Origin: Aquisediminimonas sp031376385
Lineage (GTDB): Bacteria; Pseudomonadota; Alphaproteobacteria; Sphingomonadales; Sphingomonadaceae
Length of the DNA stretch: 64,000 nt
Reading direction: 5' to 3'
Assembly (NCBI GenBank): GCA_031376385.1
Contig: JANMDQ010000023.1
Span: forward strand, 310,001 to 374,000
Part shown: in pieces, positions 42,928 through 51,586 of the stretch
How the letters are laid out: each line of letters starts with the position of its first letter
Numbering within the stretch: the stretch's first letter is position 1
Notes under the pieces: generated by a model
The model's input: only the letters and a program-made list of their open reading frames with translations
Databases searched by the model: none
What the model was told of the DNA's origin: nothing
Made by a program: the position numbers and the translations under genes

Positions 42928-43649
42928 CGTCTGACAGCCAGATGACGGGCCGTGATCTGACACCAGCCCCGCAAGCTCCCTCATTGACGCGGCGGCACAT
43001 GATCATGGGCGCTGCCTTGCTGGCGACATCTGGCCTTGCCCTGTCCCGGCAACCGCGAGAAATTGTGCCACCTCTTGCGCCAAAGAAGCTGGACCAATTG
43101 GTGCCAGAGGAGATTGGTGGCTGGACATTTCAAAGCAAAAGCGGGTTAGTGTTGCCAGCCGAGGATCCGTTATCTGACAATTTATACAGCCATATTGTTA
43201 CGCGCGTTTATCAATCATCGACGCAACTTCCGATCATGATGCTCATTGCCTACAGCAATAAACAAAATGGGATGTTGCAGCTCCACCGCCCAGAAATTTG
43301 CTACCCGGCGAGCGGGTTCAGGCTCAGCGAAACCGAGCTGGATCAGCTGGAAATCGCGGCAGGAAAGCTGCTCCCGATACGCCATTTCAGTGCTGAAAGT
43401 GGCGCGCGTAACGAACAGGTCCTGTATTGGACCCGGATAGGGCAGGAGCATCCGACCAGTTGGTTTGATCAGAGGATGGCCGTGGTTCGCACCAACCTAA
43501 AGGCTGAAATTCCTGACGGCATCCTCGTTCGTGTGTCTACTGTTGCGCCCAGCTACACAGACGCTCAGGCGAGTTTAGAAGGGTTTGCTCGCGCCTTGGT
43601 GGCTGGCAGTAACCCGCAACTTAAGGCTCTTTTAGTCGGCCAACTATAA
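42924..43649 (+). CDS. epsI: Exosortase-associated protein EpsI
   Basis: 241-residue protein encoded directly after the exosortase with an ATGA overlap. N-terminal basic and hydrophobic segment (RRHMIMGAALLATSGLALS) anchors it in the membrane. The EpsI domain shows the typical LQLHRPEICYPASGFRL with a conserved Cys, then VLYWTRIGQ and DQRMAVVRTNL. EpsI is fused to the exosortase in some other types. Its exact job in sorting or polymer export is not known. Choice of start: ATG 42924. Confidence 0.9.
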   Translation: MTSDSQMTGRDLTPAPQAPSLTRRHMIMGAALLATSGLALSRQPREIVPPLAPKKLDQLVPEEIGGWTFQSKSGLVLPAEDPLSDNLYSHIVTRVYQSSTQLPIMMLIAYSNKQNGMLQLHRPEICYPASGFRLSETELDQLEIAAGKLLPIRHFSAESGARNEQVLYWTRIGQEHPTSWFDQRMAVVRTNLKAEIPDGILVRVSTVAPSYTDAQASLEGFARALVAGSNPQLKALLVGQL

Positions 43650-43659
43650 TAGTTTCGCT

Positions 43660-43914
43660 CTAAGGCTTATTCTGCGTCCAGCCCTCTAGGGGTTTCAATA
43701 CCACCCAAACAAACCCAAGTACGCCTGCAATGACCAAGACGGCAACCACAGTGAAGCCTTCATTGCCAAGATAGTTGGCCAACGCGCAGCCAGCGGATGC
43801 CGCCAGATATTGCCACAGACTATCTTGAGGTTCTTCGGCCGTTGATCTTTGCATGAAAAGAACAATGAGCCCCGCGAATAGTGTGACTGTGATCCAGTCA
43901 AAGATGGTTTCCAA
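43660..43914 (-). CDS. XrtV sorting system accessory-type small membrane protein
   Basis: 84-residue protein with two membrane helices (IFDWITVTLFAGLIVLFMQR and FTVVAVLVIAGVLGFVWVVL) and a short loop SLWQYLAASAGCALANYLGN. It resembles the small accessory proteins found beside XrtV exosortases. A TTG start at 43914 (LETIFDW) is preferred because GGGGAAT lies just before it; TTG 43932 has no ribosome site. It points opposite to the exosortase genes, tail to tail with epsI. Confidence 0.75.
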   Translation of the reverse strand: METIFDWITVTLFAGLIVLFMQRSTAEEPQDSLWQYLAASAGCALANYLGNEGFTVVAVLVIAGVLGFVWVVLKPLEGWTQNKP

Positions 43915-44032
43915 CGCTATTCCCCATTGCAAAAAATGATGTGGTGATCATACGGGGGACTGTTGAATTGACAAGTGGTGGCTGGCAGATCGTCAATCAA
44001 ATCATCAACTTGACCCAAAACAGGAGGATTTT

Positions 44033-44896
44033 GTGACATCAGGATTAAAGAAAACGATCACTTTGTCGGCACTTGCTGTCGGGCTGATGATCAGCACCAG
44101 TGGCTGCGGCAAAAAAGCCACTGGCCAAGTTGTGGCGGTCGTGAACGGTGAGGAAGTCACAATAGACGAACTGAATGCAGAACTGAAAGGCGCATCTCTT
44201 CCGCCCACAGTTGATCGCAAAATGGCGATGCGGCAATTGCTTCAACAGGTTGTAGAGCGCCGGTTGCTGGCCCAAAGCGCCAAAGAACAAGGCTTTGACC
44301 GCGATCCGGTTTACATCATGGAACAGCGGAAAATGAATGAGGATCTACTCGTCCGCATGTATGCCAAGAAAACGGCTGACACGATCCCCGTGCCCGATGG
44401 TAAAGCTGTCGACGCCTATATTGCTGCAAATCCACAAGTTTTTGCGGGGCGTGTGAAATATGACCTCGATCAACTCACATTTGATTTGCCGAAAGACCCA
44501 AGCCAGTTGAAAAGCTTGGAAGCCGACCAAAATATGACGGAGATCAAAGCATCGCTCACCCGCCTAGGGATTAAGTTTCAGACGGGCACCGGAGCGATGG
44601 ATTCAGGCGTGGTTGATCCCGCCACGCTCCAACAGATTCTGGCACGCCGCAATGAGCCTTTCATTGCGCCCGCCGGCGGACGAGTGGTGGTAAGTTCCAT
44701 CATTGGCGAAAGTCCGCTGACGGTTCCTGCTGATCAGATGAAGCCGCTTGCGGTGCAATCGATCCGGGAAAAGCGCCTCAACGAATTGGGTCGCGCTCGG
44801 TTAAGCGAAGCCAAAGCAGCCGCTAAAATCGAATATCAGCCCGGGTATGAGGCCCCAGCAGCCGCCAAGGCCGCGCCCGCAGCCGCGAAGAAATAG
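44033..44896 (+). CDS. epsD: EpsD family peptidyl-prolyl isomerase-like lipoprotein
   Basis: 287-residue lipoprotein. GTG 44033 follows AGGAGG at 44022-44027. The lipobox is STSGC with Cys about residue 25. N-terminal SurA-like helical part (VVAVVNGEEVTIDELNAEL, LLQQVVERRLLAQSAKEQGF) and a parvulin-like region (FAGRVKYDLDQLTFDL). The C-terminal tail is Ala/Lys/Pro-rich. EpsD proteins accompany exosortase/exopolysaccharide loci and are thought to help fold exported partners. Confidence 0.88.
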   Translation: MTSGLKKTITLSALAVGLMISTSGCGKKATGQVVAVVNGEEVTIDELNAELKGASLPPTVDRKMAMRQLLQQVVERRLLAQSAKEQGFDRDPVYIMEQRKMNEDLLVRMYAKKTADTIPVPDGKAVDAYIAANPQVFAGRVKYDLDQLTFDLPKDPSQLKSLEADQNMTEIKASLTRLGIKFQTGTGAMDSGVVDPATLQQILARRNEPFIAPAGGRVVVSSIIGESPLTVPADQMKPLAVQSIREKRLNELGRARLSEAKAAAKIEYQPGYEAPAAAKAAPAAAKK

Positions 44897-44909
44897 ATTA
44901 TTTTCCTGT

Positions 44910-44947
44910 CCGTCAGCGCTTTGGATTTAACCTCAAAGCGCTGACGG
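44910..44947. terminator. Bidirectional hairpin between epsD and the rhamnose operon
   Basis: Perfect 14-bp stem CCGTCAGCGCTTTG / CAAAGCGCTGACGG with a 10-base loop, between the convergent stops of epsD and rfbA. No long T run on either side, so its strength is uncertain. Confidence 0.75.
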
Positions 44948-44954
44948 AAGTAAG

Positions 44955-45824
44955 TCAGGGTCGGTCAGCGATCTTCAAAAGATATTGGCCATAGCCTGTT
45001 TTTCCGTACAGCGCGCCGCAGCTGCGCAATTGATCGCGGTCAATAAACCCCTGTTGAAATGCAATTTCTTCCAAGCAGGCAATAAACATTCCTGTGCGTT
45101 TTTGAATGACGCGCACGAACTCGCCTGCTTCAACCAGACTGTCATGGGTGCCTGTGTCAAGCCAAGCATAACCGCGCCCCATTTTTTCGACATGAAGCGC
45201 GCCTTGTTCCATATACAGGCGGTTGAGATCGGTGATTTCTAATTCGCCGCGTGCAGAGGGACGAATTTGGCGGGCGAACTCGGTCACTTTATCGTCGTAA
45301 AAATAAAGGCCTGTGACGGCCCAATCTGATTTGGGGTGCGCTGGCTTTTCCTCAATGCTGATCGCTTTGCCGGCGCGATCAAGTTCAACGACGCCGTAAG
45401 ACGTGGCATCTTCTACTTGATAACCAAAGACAGTGGCGCCGGTGGTCCTTGCTTTGGCATTGCCAAGCAAAGTTCCAAAACCAGCGCCGTAAAAAATATT
45501 ATCGCCCAGCACCAGAGCCGCTGATTGACCGTCCAGAAAATCAGCGCCGATCAAAAAAGCCTGCGCCAGTCCTTCGGGCTTGGGTTGAATGGCATAGTCA
45601 ATCTTGAGGCCAAGCTGCGCCCCATCCTGAAAAAGACGACGGTAATTCTCGATATATTCAGATGAGGAAATGATCAGGATGTCTTGGATGCCCGCCAACA
45701 TCAGGGCAGACAAAGGATAATAGATCATGGGCTTATCATAAATGGGCAGCAGCTGCTTGTTGATCGCCAAAGTCGCCGGGTGGAGCCGCGTTCCAGTGCC
45801 GCCTGCCAAGATGATGCCACGCAT
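44955..45824 (-). CDS. rfbA: Glucose-1-phosphate thymidylyltransferase
   Basis: 289-residue enzyme that makes dTDP-glucose from dTTP and glucose-1-phosphate, first step to dTDP-L-rhamnose. Motifs GGTGTRLHPAT (nucleotide binding), KQLLPIYDKPMIYYPLS and LVLGDNIFYG; EEKPAHPKSDWAVTGLYFYD follows. Full length. Last gene of the nine-gene leftward operon; only 17 bases after rfbD. Confidence 0.97.
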   Translation of the reverse strand: MRGIILAGGTGTRLHPATLAINKQLLPIYDKPMIYYPLSALMLAGIQDILIISSSEYIENYRRLFQDGAQLGLKIDYAIQPKPEGLAQAFLIGADFLDGQSAALVLGDNIFYGAGFGTLLGNAKARTTGATVFGYQVEDATSYGVVELDRAGKAISIEEKPAHPKSDWAVTGLYFYDDKVTEFARQIRPSARGELEITDLNRLYMEQGALHVEKMGRGYAWLDTGTHDSLVEAGEFVRVIQKRTGMFIACLEEIAFQQGFIDRDQLRSCGALYGKTGYGQYLLKIADRP

Positions 45825-45841
45825 ATTCTAATGTTCCCTTA

Positions 45842-46732
45842 TCATCTGGGTGTGCTCTTTGGGCCCAAGCGTTCGGCCAGAATGGAGTCTACAGCCCTTT
45901 GCCACGGCCTTAACCTAATATCAAAATCATGTGCTAATGCTGCGGTCGCGAGCCGGGAATTAGCCGGGCGAGCGGCAGGCGTTGGATAGTCCGATGTCGG
46001 GATGGCTGTCAGCTTTGGCGTTGCCAATCCACGCTGTGCCATTTGTGCAAATATATGCGTCGCTAGGCCGTGCCAGCTGGTCTCCCCCGCATTTACGACG
46101 TGCCATGTGCCGCTCCGTTCCCTAAGCCCCGCCGTTACGCCCAGCAAAGCCGATGCGATATCATCCGCGCTGGAGGGACAGCCGATCTGGTCATTCACCA
46201 CTTTAAGCTCCGGGCGCTCCGCTGCCAACCGCAACATAGTGTTCAGGAAATTGGCACCAGTTGCGCTGAGCACCCATGCGGTCCGGATAATGGCATGATT
46301 GGGATGAATGGCTCTGACAGCAGCTTCGCCTGCCTCCTTGGTACGCCCGTAGATGCTCACTGGATTGACGGGATCGCTCTCTTCATACGCTGTGGCCTTG
46401 CGGCCATCGAAGACATAATCTGTGGACACATGAATGAGGGGAATGCCACGCCGCTGTGTGGCTTGGGCGAAATGGGCCGGGGCTTCGGCATTGACGGCAT
46501 GCGCCAGTTCAGCTTCTGTCTCCGCGCGGTCAACCGCCGTGTAGGCGGCGCAATTGATGACAGCAGACCAAGGGGAGCGTCCCACCGCAGCCTCAATCGC
46601 AGCGCCATCGGTTAAATCGAGGCACTGCCGATCAGGCGCGAAAACGGCAATGCCCTCCGCTTGTGCACGGCGCACCAGCGCGCCACCAATTTGACCGCTG
46701 CCGCCTGTGATCAGGATGGGACCCACTGCCAT
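45842..46732 (-). CDS. rfbD: dTDP-4-dehydrorhamnose reductase
   Basis: 296-residue extended SDR that catalyses the final reduction to dTDP-L-rhamnose. Motifs GGSGQIGGAL at the N-terminus, VINCAAYTAVDRAE, STDYVFDG and Y-x3-K in IYGRTKEAGE. Three bases separate it from rfbB upstream. Confidence 0.96.
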   Translation of the reverse strand: MAVGPILITGGSGQIGGALVRRAQAEGIAVFAPDRQCLDLTDGAAIEAAVGRSPWSAVINCAAYTAVDRAETEAELAHAVNAEAPAHFAQATQRRGIPLIHVSTDYVFDGRKATAYEESDPVNPVSIYGRTKEAGEAAVRAIHPNHAIIRTAWVLSATGANFLNTMLRLAAERPELKVVNDQIGCPSSADDIASALLGVTAGLRERSGTWHVVNAGETSWHGLATHIFAQMAQRGLATPKLTAIPTSDYPTPAARPANSRLATAALAHDFDIRLRPWQRAVDSILAERLGPKSTPR

Positions 46733-46735
46733 TGC

Positions 46736-47809
46736 TTAAGCCGATTTCAACCCCAGCCGTTCTCCGCGGTAAGCGCCGGACTGGATATTTTGCCACCAGT
46801 CTTGATTGGCCAGATACCAGCGGATGGTCTTTTCCATGCCCGTTTCAAATGTTTCAAGCGGCACCCAACCGAGCGTTGTTTCCAGCTTGGTCGCATCAAT
46901 GGCATAGCGGAAATCATGACCCGGACGATCAGCAACGAAGCTGATCTGGGTGCGGTAGCTTTGGCTATCAGTGCGCGGCCGGATGCGATCCAGCGTGTCG
47001 CAAATGGTTTCGACAACGGCCAGATTGGTCCGCTCTGACCGGCCGCCGACCATATAATGTTCGCCGATGGCTCCACCTTCAAAAACAGCACGCAGTGCGC
47101 GAACATGATCATCGACATACAGCCAGTCACGCACATTATCGCCTTTTCCGTAAACCGGCAGCGGCTCTCCGCCCAAACATTTGATGATGATCAGGGGAAT
47201 GAGTTTTTCGGGGAAATGGTAGGGGCCGTAATTGTTCGAACAGTTGGTGATGAGGGTGGGCAATCCGTAAGTGTGGTGCCATGCGCTGACCAAATGATCC
47301 GATCCAGCCTTTGATGCTGAATAAGGGGATCGCGGGTTATAGGCGGTGGCTTCAGTGAAAAAGCCTTCATCCCCCAAGGCGCCAAAGACTTCATCAGTGG
47401 AGATATGGTGGAACCGGAAGGATGTTTGTCGCTCACTGTCCAAGCCGCGCCAATAGTCGAGCGTCGCACTCAGCAGTGAAAACGTGCCGACCATATTGGT
47501 CGTGATAAAGGCTGCGGGCCCGTCGATAGACCGATCAACATGCGACTCAGCCGCCAGATGCGTGATGATGTCGGGTTGGAACTCCTCAATCAACGCGGTG
47601 ATCGTGGGCGTGTCGCAAATATCCGCTTGGGCAAATTGGTAACGCGCGTCGTTGGAGATTGGGGCAAGGGAGGAGAGATTGCCGGCATAGGTCAATGCGT
47701 CCACGACAAGGATATAGTGCGGGCTGTCAGCGATCAAATGACGCGCCAAAGCGGAACCGATGAACCCGGCGCCGCCAGTGATCAGGATTTTCTTAGGGGG
47801 TGTTGGCAT
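46736..47809 (-). CDS. rfbB: dTDP-glucose 4,6-dehydratase
   Basis: 357-residue extended SDR that converts dTDP-glucose to dTDP-4-keto-6-deoxyglucose. Motifs GGAGFIGSA, HLAAESHVDRSI, STDEVFG, Y-x3-K in PYSASKAGSDH, and NCSNNYGPYHFPEKLIPL. Starts on the last base of rfbC (1-base overlap), so expression is coupled. Confidence 0.97.
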   Translation of the reverse strand: MPTPPKKILITGGAGFIGSALARHLIADSPHYILVVDALTYAGNLSSLAPISNDARYQFAQADICDTPTITALIEEFQPDIITHLAAESHVDRSIDGPAAFITTNMVGTFSLLSATLDYWRGLDSERQTSFRFHHISTDEVFGALGDEGFFTEATAYNPRSPYSASKAGSDHLVSAWHHTYGLPTLITNCSNNYGPYHFPEKLIPLIIIKCLGGEPLPVYGKGDNVRDWLYVDDHVRALRAVFEGGAIGEHYMVGGRSERTNLAVVETICDTLDRIRPRTDSQSYRTQISFVADRPGHDFRYAIDATKLETTLGWVPLETFETGMEKTIRWYLANQDWWQNIQSGAYRGERLGLKSA

Positions 47810-48375
47810 TAGGGATACTCAAGGGGCAGGAGCGGATTGCCGTCATAGGTAAAGTCAATATCAGCATGATCAAGGACAGGGAGAGCCGCATCCTTGTGAG
47901 ACAGCTGCGGGCTTGCACTGCCTAGGGGCCAATCGATGGCCAGAGTTTCATCATTCCAGATGATCCCGCCATCGGATTGCGGGGCGTAATAAGCGTCGAC
48001 TTTATAGGCGACTTCTGTGTCTGCTTCTAAGGTCAGAAAGCCGTGGGCATAGCCTGCGGGGATAAACAATTGGTCGCCTGACTCCGCGCTAAGCTCGGCT
48101 GAGACCCACTGTTTGAACGTGGGGGAGGCACGGCGGACATCAACGGCCACATCAAAGATGCGGCCCCGCAAGCAGCGCACTAGTTTGGCTTGTGCGTGCG
48201 GAGGGCGCTGAAAATGCAGGCCGCGTAGCGTGAACGCTGCGCGCGAAAGCGAATGATTATCTTGGCAGAAGGAAGCGTCGATTCCGGCCTGCGCAAAACT
48301 GGCTGAATTCCAGCTTTCGCTGAACCATCCGCGGCTATCTTCAAACCGGCGCGGCGTAATCATCTTAACTGTCAT
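47809..48375 (-). CDS. rfbC: dTDP-4-dehydrorhamnose 3,5-epimerase
   Basis: 188-residue cupin-fold epimerase. Motifs EDSRGWFSESW, FCQDNHSLS, LRGLHFQRPPHAQAKLV (catalytic His), and IPAGYAHGFLTLE with YKVDAYYAPQSDGGI. The start at 48375 overlaps the GT2 gene by 11 bases; a second ATG at 48363 is possible. With rfbA, rfbB and rfbD it completes the dTDP-L-rhamnose pathway. Confidence 0.96.
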   Translation of the reverse strand: MTVKMITPRRFEDSRGWFSESWNSASFAQAGIDASFCQDNHSLSRAAFTLRGLHFQRPPHAQAKLVRCLRGRIFDVAVDVRRASPTFKQWVSAELSAESGDQLFIPAGYAHGFLTLEADTEVAYKVDAYYAPQSDGGIIWNDETLAIDWPLGSASPQLSHKDAALPVLDHADIDFTYDGNPLLPLEYP

Positions 48376-49558
48376 CTTTACCCCCACGCGGAGTCCGATT
48401 CCATTCCCGCTGACGGTTGGTTAGTAAGCGCAGGTAGATTGGCACTTTCCAAAGCATATAAAGGGGCAGTCGTGCAAGGGCGGATGCCTGAACATAAGCT
48501 TTGCCGTCACGAAACCAGACGACGGCCAAGAGCAGCATTAATAGGATCAATTGCGCCACAATTATGAGAAATGGCGTTGCAGAATGGCCGAGCATCATCG
48601 CCACTGCTTGAAGCAGCGCTATCGTCGAGCTGATCATGACAAGAAGGGCAAGCGGCGGCACCAAAAGGTGAAGACCGGTCCACAGCAGAGCCCTGTCCAT
48701 CGTTACAAGGCCCTGTGCGATGCATGGCAAAGCTTCCGAGGACATTGTCGAAAGATAGCCATGTTCCCAACGCTGACGCTGGCCAACCGTGTCTTTTGCC
48801 GTTGCTGAGTCGCTGGTGATAAGCGCACTTTCGAGGAAAAGAGGGCGGTGGCCGGCCTTCATTAGGTCAAGGCCCATTGCCAAGTCTTCGACAATGGCAC
48901 CTGATGCAACGGCCGCCACACGGAATTGGTTCCAAGAGAGAGCCATCCCCGCACCCGTCAAAAGGCATACATCTCCCATTCGTGACATTCCACGCTGTCG
49001 AACGACATTCTTTACATAAAAGGCAAAATTGGAAATTTGCACAACAGGGCTCGCACTGCTGGGTGCCGTAAAACAATAGCGTGCTTGTACCGGCCTCCCA
49101 CTGCCCTGTGCGGCACGCACCAAATGCTCAATAGAGTTGAGTGCTGGCAAGCAATCGGCATCAAGGATGACGATATAATTTGGCGGGTCGCTCACCAACG
49201 AATCTCTCCCGAAAGCCAATGCATAGCCTTTCCCGCGCAGCATAACGCTGTTCCGCTCCACCACAGCTGCACCTGCGTCACGCGCAAGCCGTGCTGTGTC
49301 ATCACTGCAATTGTCCGCCACGACCAATAAACGGGATTGTGGAGGGAGGCCATTCTGGACCTTCTGGACAGTATCTGAAATGATCGATGCCTCATTATGG
49401 GCTGGCATCAATATGACAGTTTGAGGATGCTCAGCCGCATTTTGAAAAACCTGTTTGAGCGGCATCAGGCCAGCACTCAATTCAATCAAGATGACGGTCA
49501 GTGGGATGATTGCGCATAAGGCGCAGAACCACAGCAGCAAAGCGACGATTGCTGTCAC
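48365..49558 (-). CDS. Membrane glycosyltransferase, family 2
   Basis: 397-residue GT2 enzyme. N-terminal membrane helix (IVALLLWFCALCAIIPLTVI), catalytic domain with VILMPAHNEASII, VVADNCSDDTA, the DxD-type VILDADCLP, and Q-x2-RW in GQRQRWEHGYL, the motif of processive or polymer-type GT2s. At least three C-terminal helices follow. Probably adds a sugar to the lipid-linked repeat unit on the cytoplasmic side. The GTG start overlaps the GT4 stop (GTGA). Confidence 0.88.
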   Translation of the reverse strand: MTAIVALLLWFCALCAIIPLTVILIELSAGLMPLKQVFQNAAEHPQTVILMPAHNEASIISDTVQKVQNGLPPQSRLLVVADNCSDDTARLARDAGAAVVERNSVMLRGKGYALAFGRDSLVSDPPNYIVILDADCLPALNSIEHLVRAAQGSGRPVQARYCFTAPSSASPVVQISNFAFYVKNVVRQRGMSRMGDVCLLTGAGMALSWNQFRVAAVASGAIVEDLAMGLDLMKAGHRPLFLESALITSDSATAKDTVGQRQRWEHGYLSTMSSEALPCIAQGLVTMDRALLWTGLHLLVPPLALLVMISSTIALLQAVAMMLGHSATPFLIIVAQLILLMLLLAVVWFRDGKAYVQASALARLPLYMLWKVPIYLRLLTNRQREWNRTPRGGKDDS

Positions 49559-50802
49559 ACTCGATTGACCTTTGTTTCGACGATTATCTGATAGAGGTTT
49601 TTGCCATTTCTAAGGGCGTCATGAGCGTCCAGAACGCGCTTTCGACCTTCTGCACCCATTGCAAGCAGCTCCAAAGGCTCTGCTCTGAGCGCCTCCATCA
49701 TGGCGCTTGCCACAGCTTCGACGGAGCCAGCGGGCACAACCCAACCACAGCTTTGGTCAACCAGTTCAGGCGTTCCGGCGATCGCCGATACAATCACTGG
49801 GCGCTGCAATGCGAGTGCCTCCATAATGACAACCGGCAGACCTTCTGCAAAGCTCGGCAATACCATGGCCCGAGACGCTATAAGATGCGTTTGAACGACA
49901 GCACTGTCGCTCCAGCCGATGATGTGAACTGAGCTGGTGAGGTCGAATTCTTTAATCATGGCTTCAATATTGGGCCGCAACTCTCCGTCACCGACCAAAT
50001 TGAGAGTGAAAGCGCCGAAATCTCGCTTCACTTGAGCTGCGGCTTGAATGAGCAAAGGCAAACCCTTTTGAGCGCTTAACCGTGCCACGCAGCAGAGGAT
50101 TGGCGCAACGGGAGCGGGCTCATGATAGCCTTGCGTGATGTAGCGACCATCAACACCGCAGCGTGCGATTTTAATCTTTGCCCAGTCGATGGGGTCGCTC
50201 CACCGCATCAACTGGCTGCTGCCAAAATGGCTAATTGCGAAGATGACGCTGGCTTCTTTGATTTTTCCGTGCAGATCAAGGCCCTTGGGATCATCAAATT
50301 CATCAGGGCCGTGAACTGTAAAACTATAGGTCGGGCCGCCTAAACGCCTTACCAATCGCGCGACGGCGGCTGGATTGGTACCAAAGTGCGCATGGACATG
50401 ATCAACTCCGTCACGCTTGAACGCCGCAGCTAAATAAGCGGCCTCTGCCAAATAAGCGCAGTGACGGACCCATGATCCCACTTGCGGCTGAGCCATACTC
50501 AACGTGCACCTTAGTGCACTCCAGAAACGAGCGGGGCTTAGAAGCGCCACTTTAAATGCCGCTATGATAAGCGAACTGATGCCAGCGGCTAAGATATAGC
50601 GCGTGCGTTCTACTTCAGTTCTATCTTGGGCATCAGGCAGATCAGATCCGGGACGGCGCACGGACCAGCGGTCTATGATAGCCCCGGCGGCCTCAACTGC
50701 TTCTATTTCACGCCGGATGAAGCTGTGACTAGCGGCTGGATAACGGTTCACGAGATAGGCTATTCGCAGCCCAGTCGTGCGTTGTTCAGGCGCCAAGGTC
50801 AT
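49555..50802 (-). CDS. Glycosyltransferase, family 4
   Basis: 415-residue GT-B glycosyltransferase. The start at 50802 (MTLAPEQRTTGLRIAYLVNR) is preferred. The N-terminal acceptor domain has YPAASHSFIRREIEA and HVHAHFGTNPAAVARLV. The C-terminal donor domain has CCVARLSAQKGLPLLIQA and the E-x7-E motif (SFAEGLPVVIMEALALQRP). It overlaps wecG-like gene by 17 bases. A sugar cannot be assigned. Confidence 0.92.
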   Translation of the reverse strand: MTLAPEQRTTGLRIAYLVNRYPAASHSFIRREIEAVEAAGAIIDRWSVRRPGSDLPDAQDRTEVERTRYILAAGISSLIIAAFKVALLSPARFWSALRCTLSMAQPQVGSWVRHCAYLAEAAYLAAAFKRDGVDHVHAHFGTNPAAVARLVRRLGGPTYSFTVHGPDEFDDPKGLDLHGKIKEASVIFAISHFGSSQLMRWSDPIDWAKIKIARCGVDGRYITQGYHEPAPVAPILCCVARLSAQKGLPLLIQAAAQVKRDFGAFTLNLVGDGELRPNIEAMIKEFDLTSSVHIIGWSDSAVVQTHLIASRAMVLPSFAEGLPVVIMEALALQRPVIVSAIAGTPELVDQSCGWVVPAGSVEAVASAMMEALRAEPLELLAMGAEGRKRVLDAHDALRNGKNLYQIIVETKVNRV

Positions 50803-51586
50803 GGCGAATGGGCCTCCCGCTCCGGTGCCAGCGTGCTGTGATCCAAAAAATGCGCGGCCCTTCAATCAAATAACGTCGCCACAGTCTGCGCGGTTGGCTG
50901 GCCAGCCGGTATGCCCATTCGAACCCAATGCGTTGCACCCAGTGAGGCGCGCGCTGTTGATAGCCGACCAAAAAATCAATCGAAGCCCCAATGCAAAGCG
51001 CAACCCCTCTGGCCCCGCCTGAGCGCTTGCACTCCGCGGCAATAATTTCGCTCTGCGGCGATCCAATAGCAAAAAGTGTATAATGGGCTTGAGTATGGCC
51101 AACAAAACCCACTATCTCCTTTATCGCCTCAGGATTGTTAACAATGTCCATTGGCGGCAAGTGTTGAATAAAATTTGGCTTTGGGAACAATTGAACAAGG
51201 CGCGCTACAGTGTCACTACGGCCTCCAATAATCGCGACTTGATCAGCCTTACATAATACTCGCTGAAACAGAGCTGCTGTCAAATCACTGCCTGTCACAA
51301 CCGGAATGTACACCCCCATCACCCGTGCAAGGCGGGCCAAAATCCGACTGTCACACAGACGAAGATCAGCCGCGTCATAAGCGCTGCGATAAGCGAGGGT
51401 AAGCGCAGTTGGAGGGGTCTTGTTAAGCTTCACCACATGATCGACATTAGGCGTGACGATGAAGGTGAAGTCTGATTTCTGAGACAAGTTGACCGTCTGT
51501 GTCAGTGCAGCGTCCAAATCCAAATGAGCAAAGTCCAAACCCAAAAAGGTGATAGTTTGAGAGGCGACACTGTGATCAATAGGCAT
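50786..51586 (-). CDS. WecG/TagA/CpsF family glycosyltransferase
   Basis: 266-residue GT26 enzyme. Typical motifs: FIVTPNVDHVVKLNK near residue 40, RLCDSRILARL, and FAIGSPQSEIIAAE with GVALCIGASIDFLVG and RAPHWVQRIGFEWAYRL. Family members transfer N-acetylmannosamine(uronic acid) or glucose-type residues to lipid-linked intermediates. Probably the second sugar transfer after the initiating phosphoglycosyl transferase, whose gene it overlaps by 11 bases. Confidence 0.92.
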   Translation of the reverse strand: MPIDHSVASQTITFLGLDFAHLDLDAALTQTVNLSQKSDFTFIVTPNVDHVVKLNKTPPTALTLAYRSAYDAADLRLCDSRILARLARVMGVYIPVVTGSDLTAALFQRVLCKADQVAIIGGRSDTVARLVQLFPKPNFIQHLPPMDIVNNPEAIKEIVGFVGHTQAHYTLFAIGSPQSEIIAAECKRSGGARGVALCIGASIDFLVGYQQRAPHWVQRIGFEWAYRLASQPRRLWRRYLIEGPRIFWITARWHRSGRPIRHDLGA

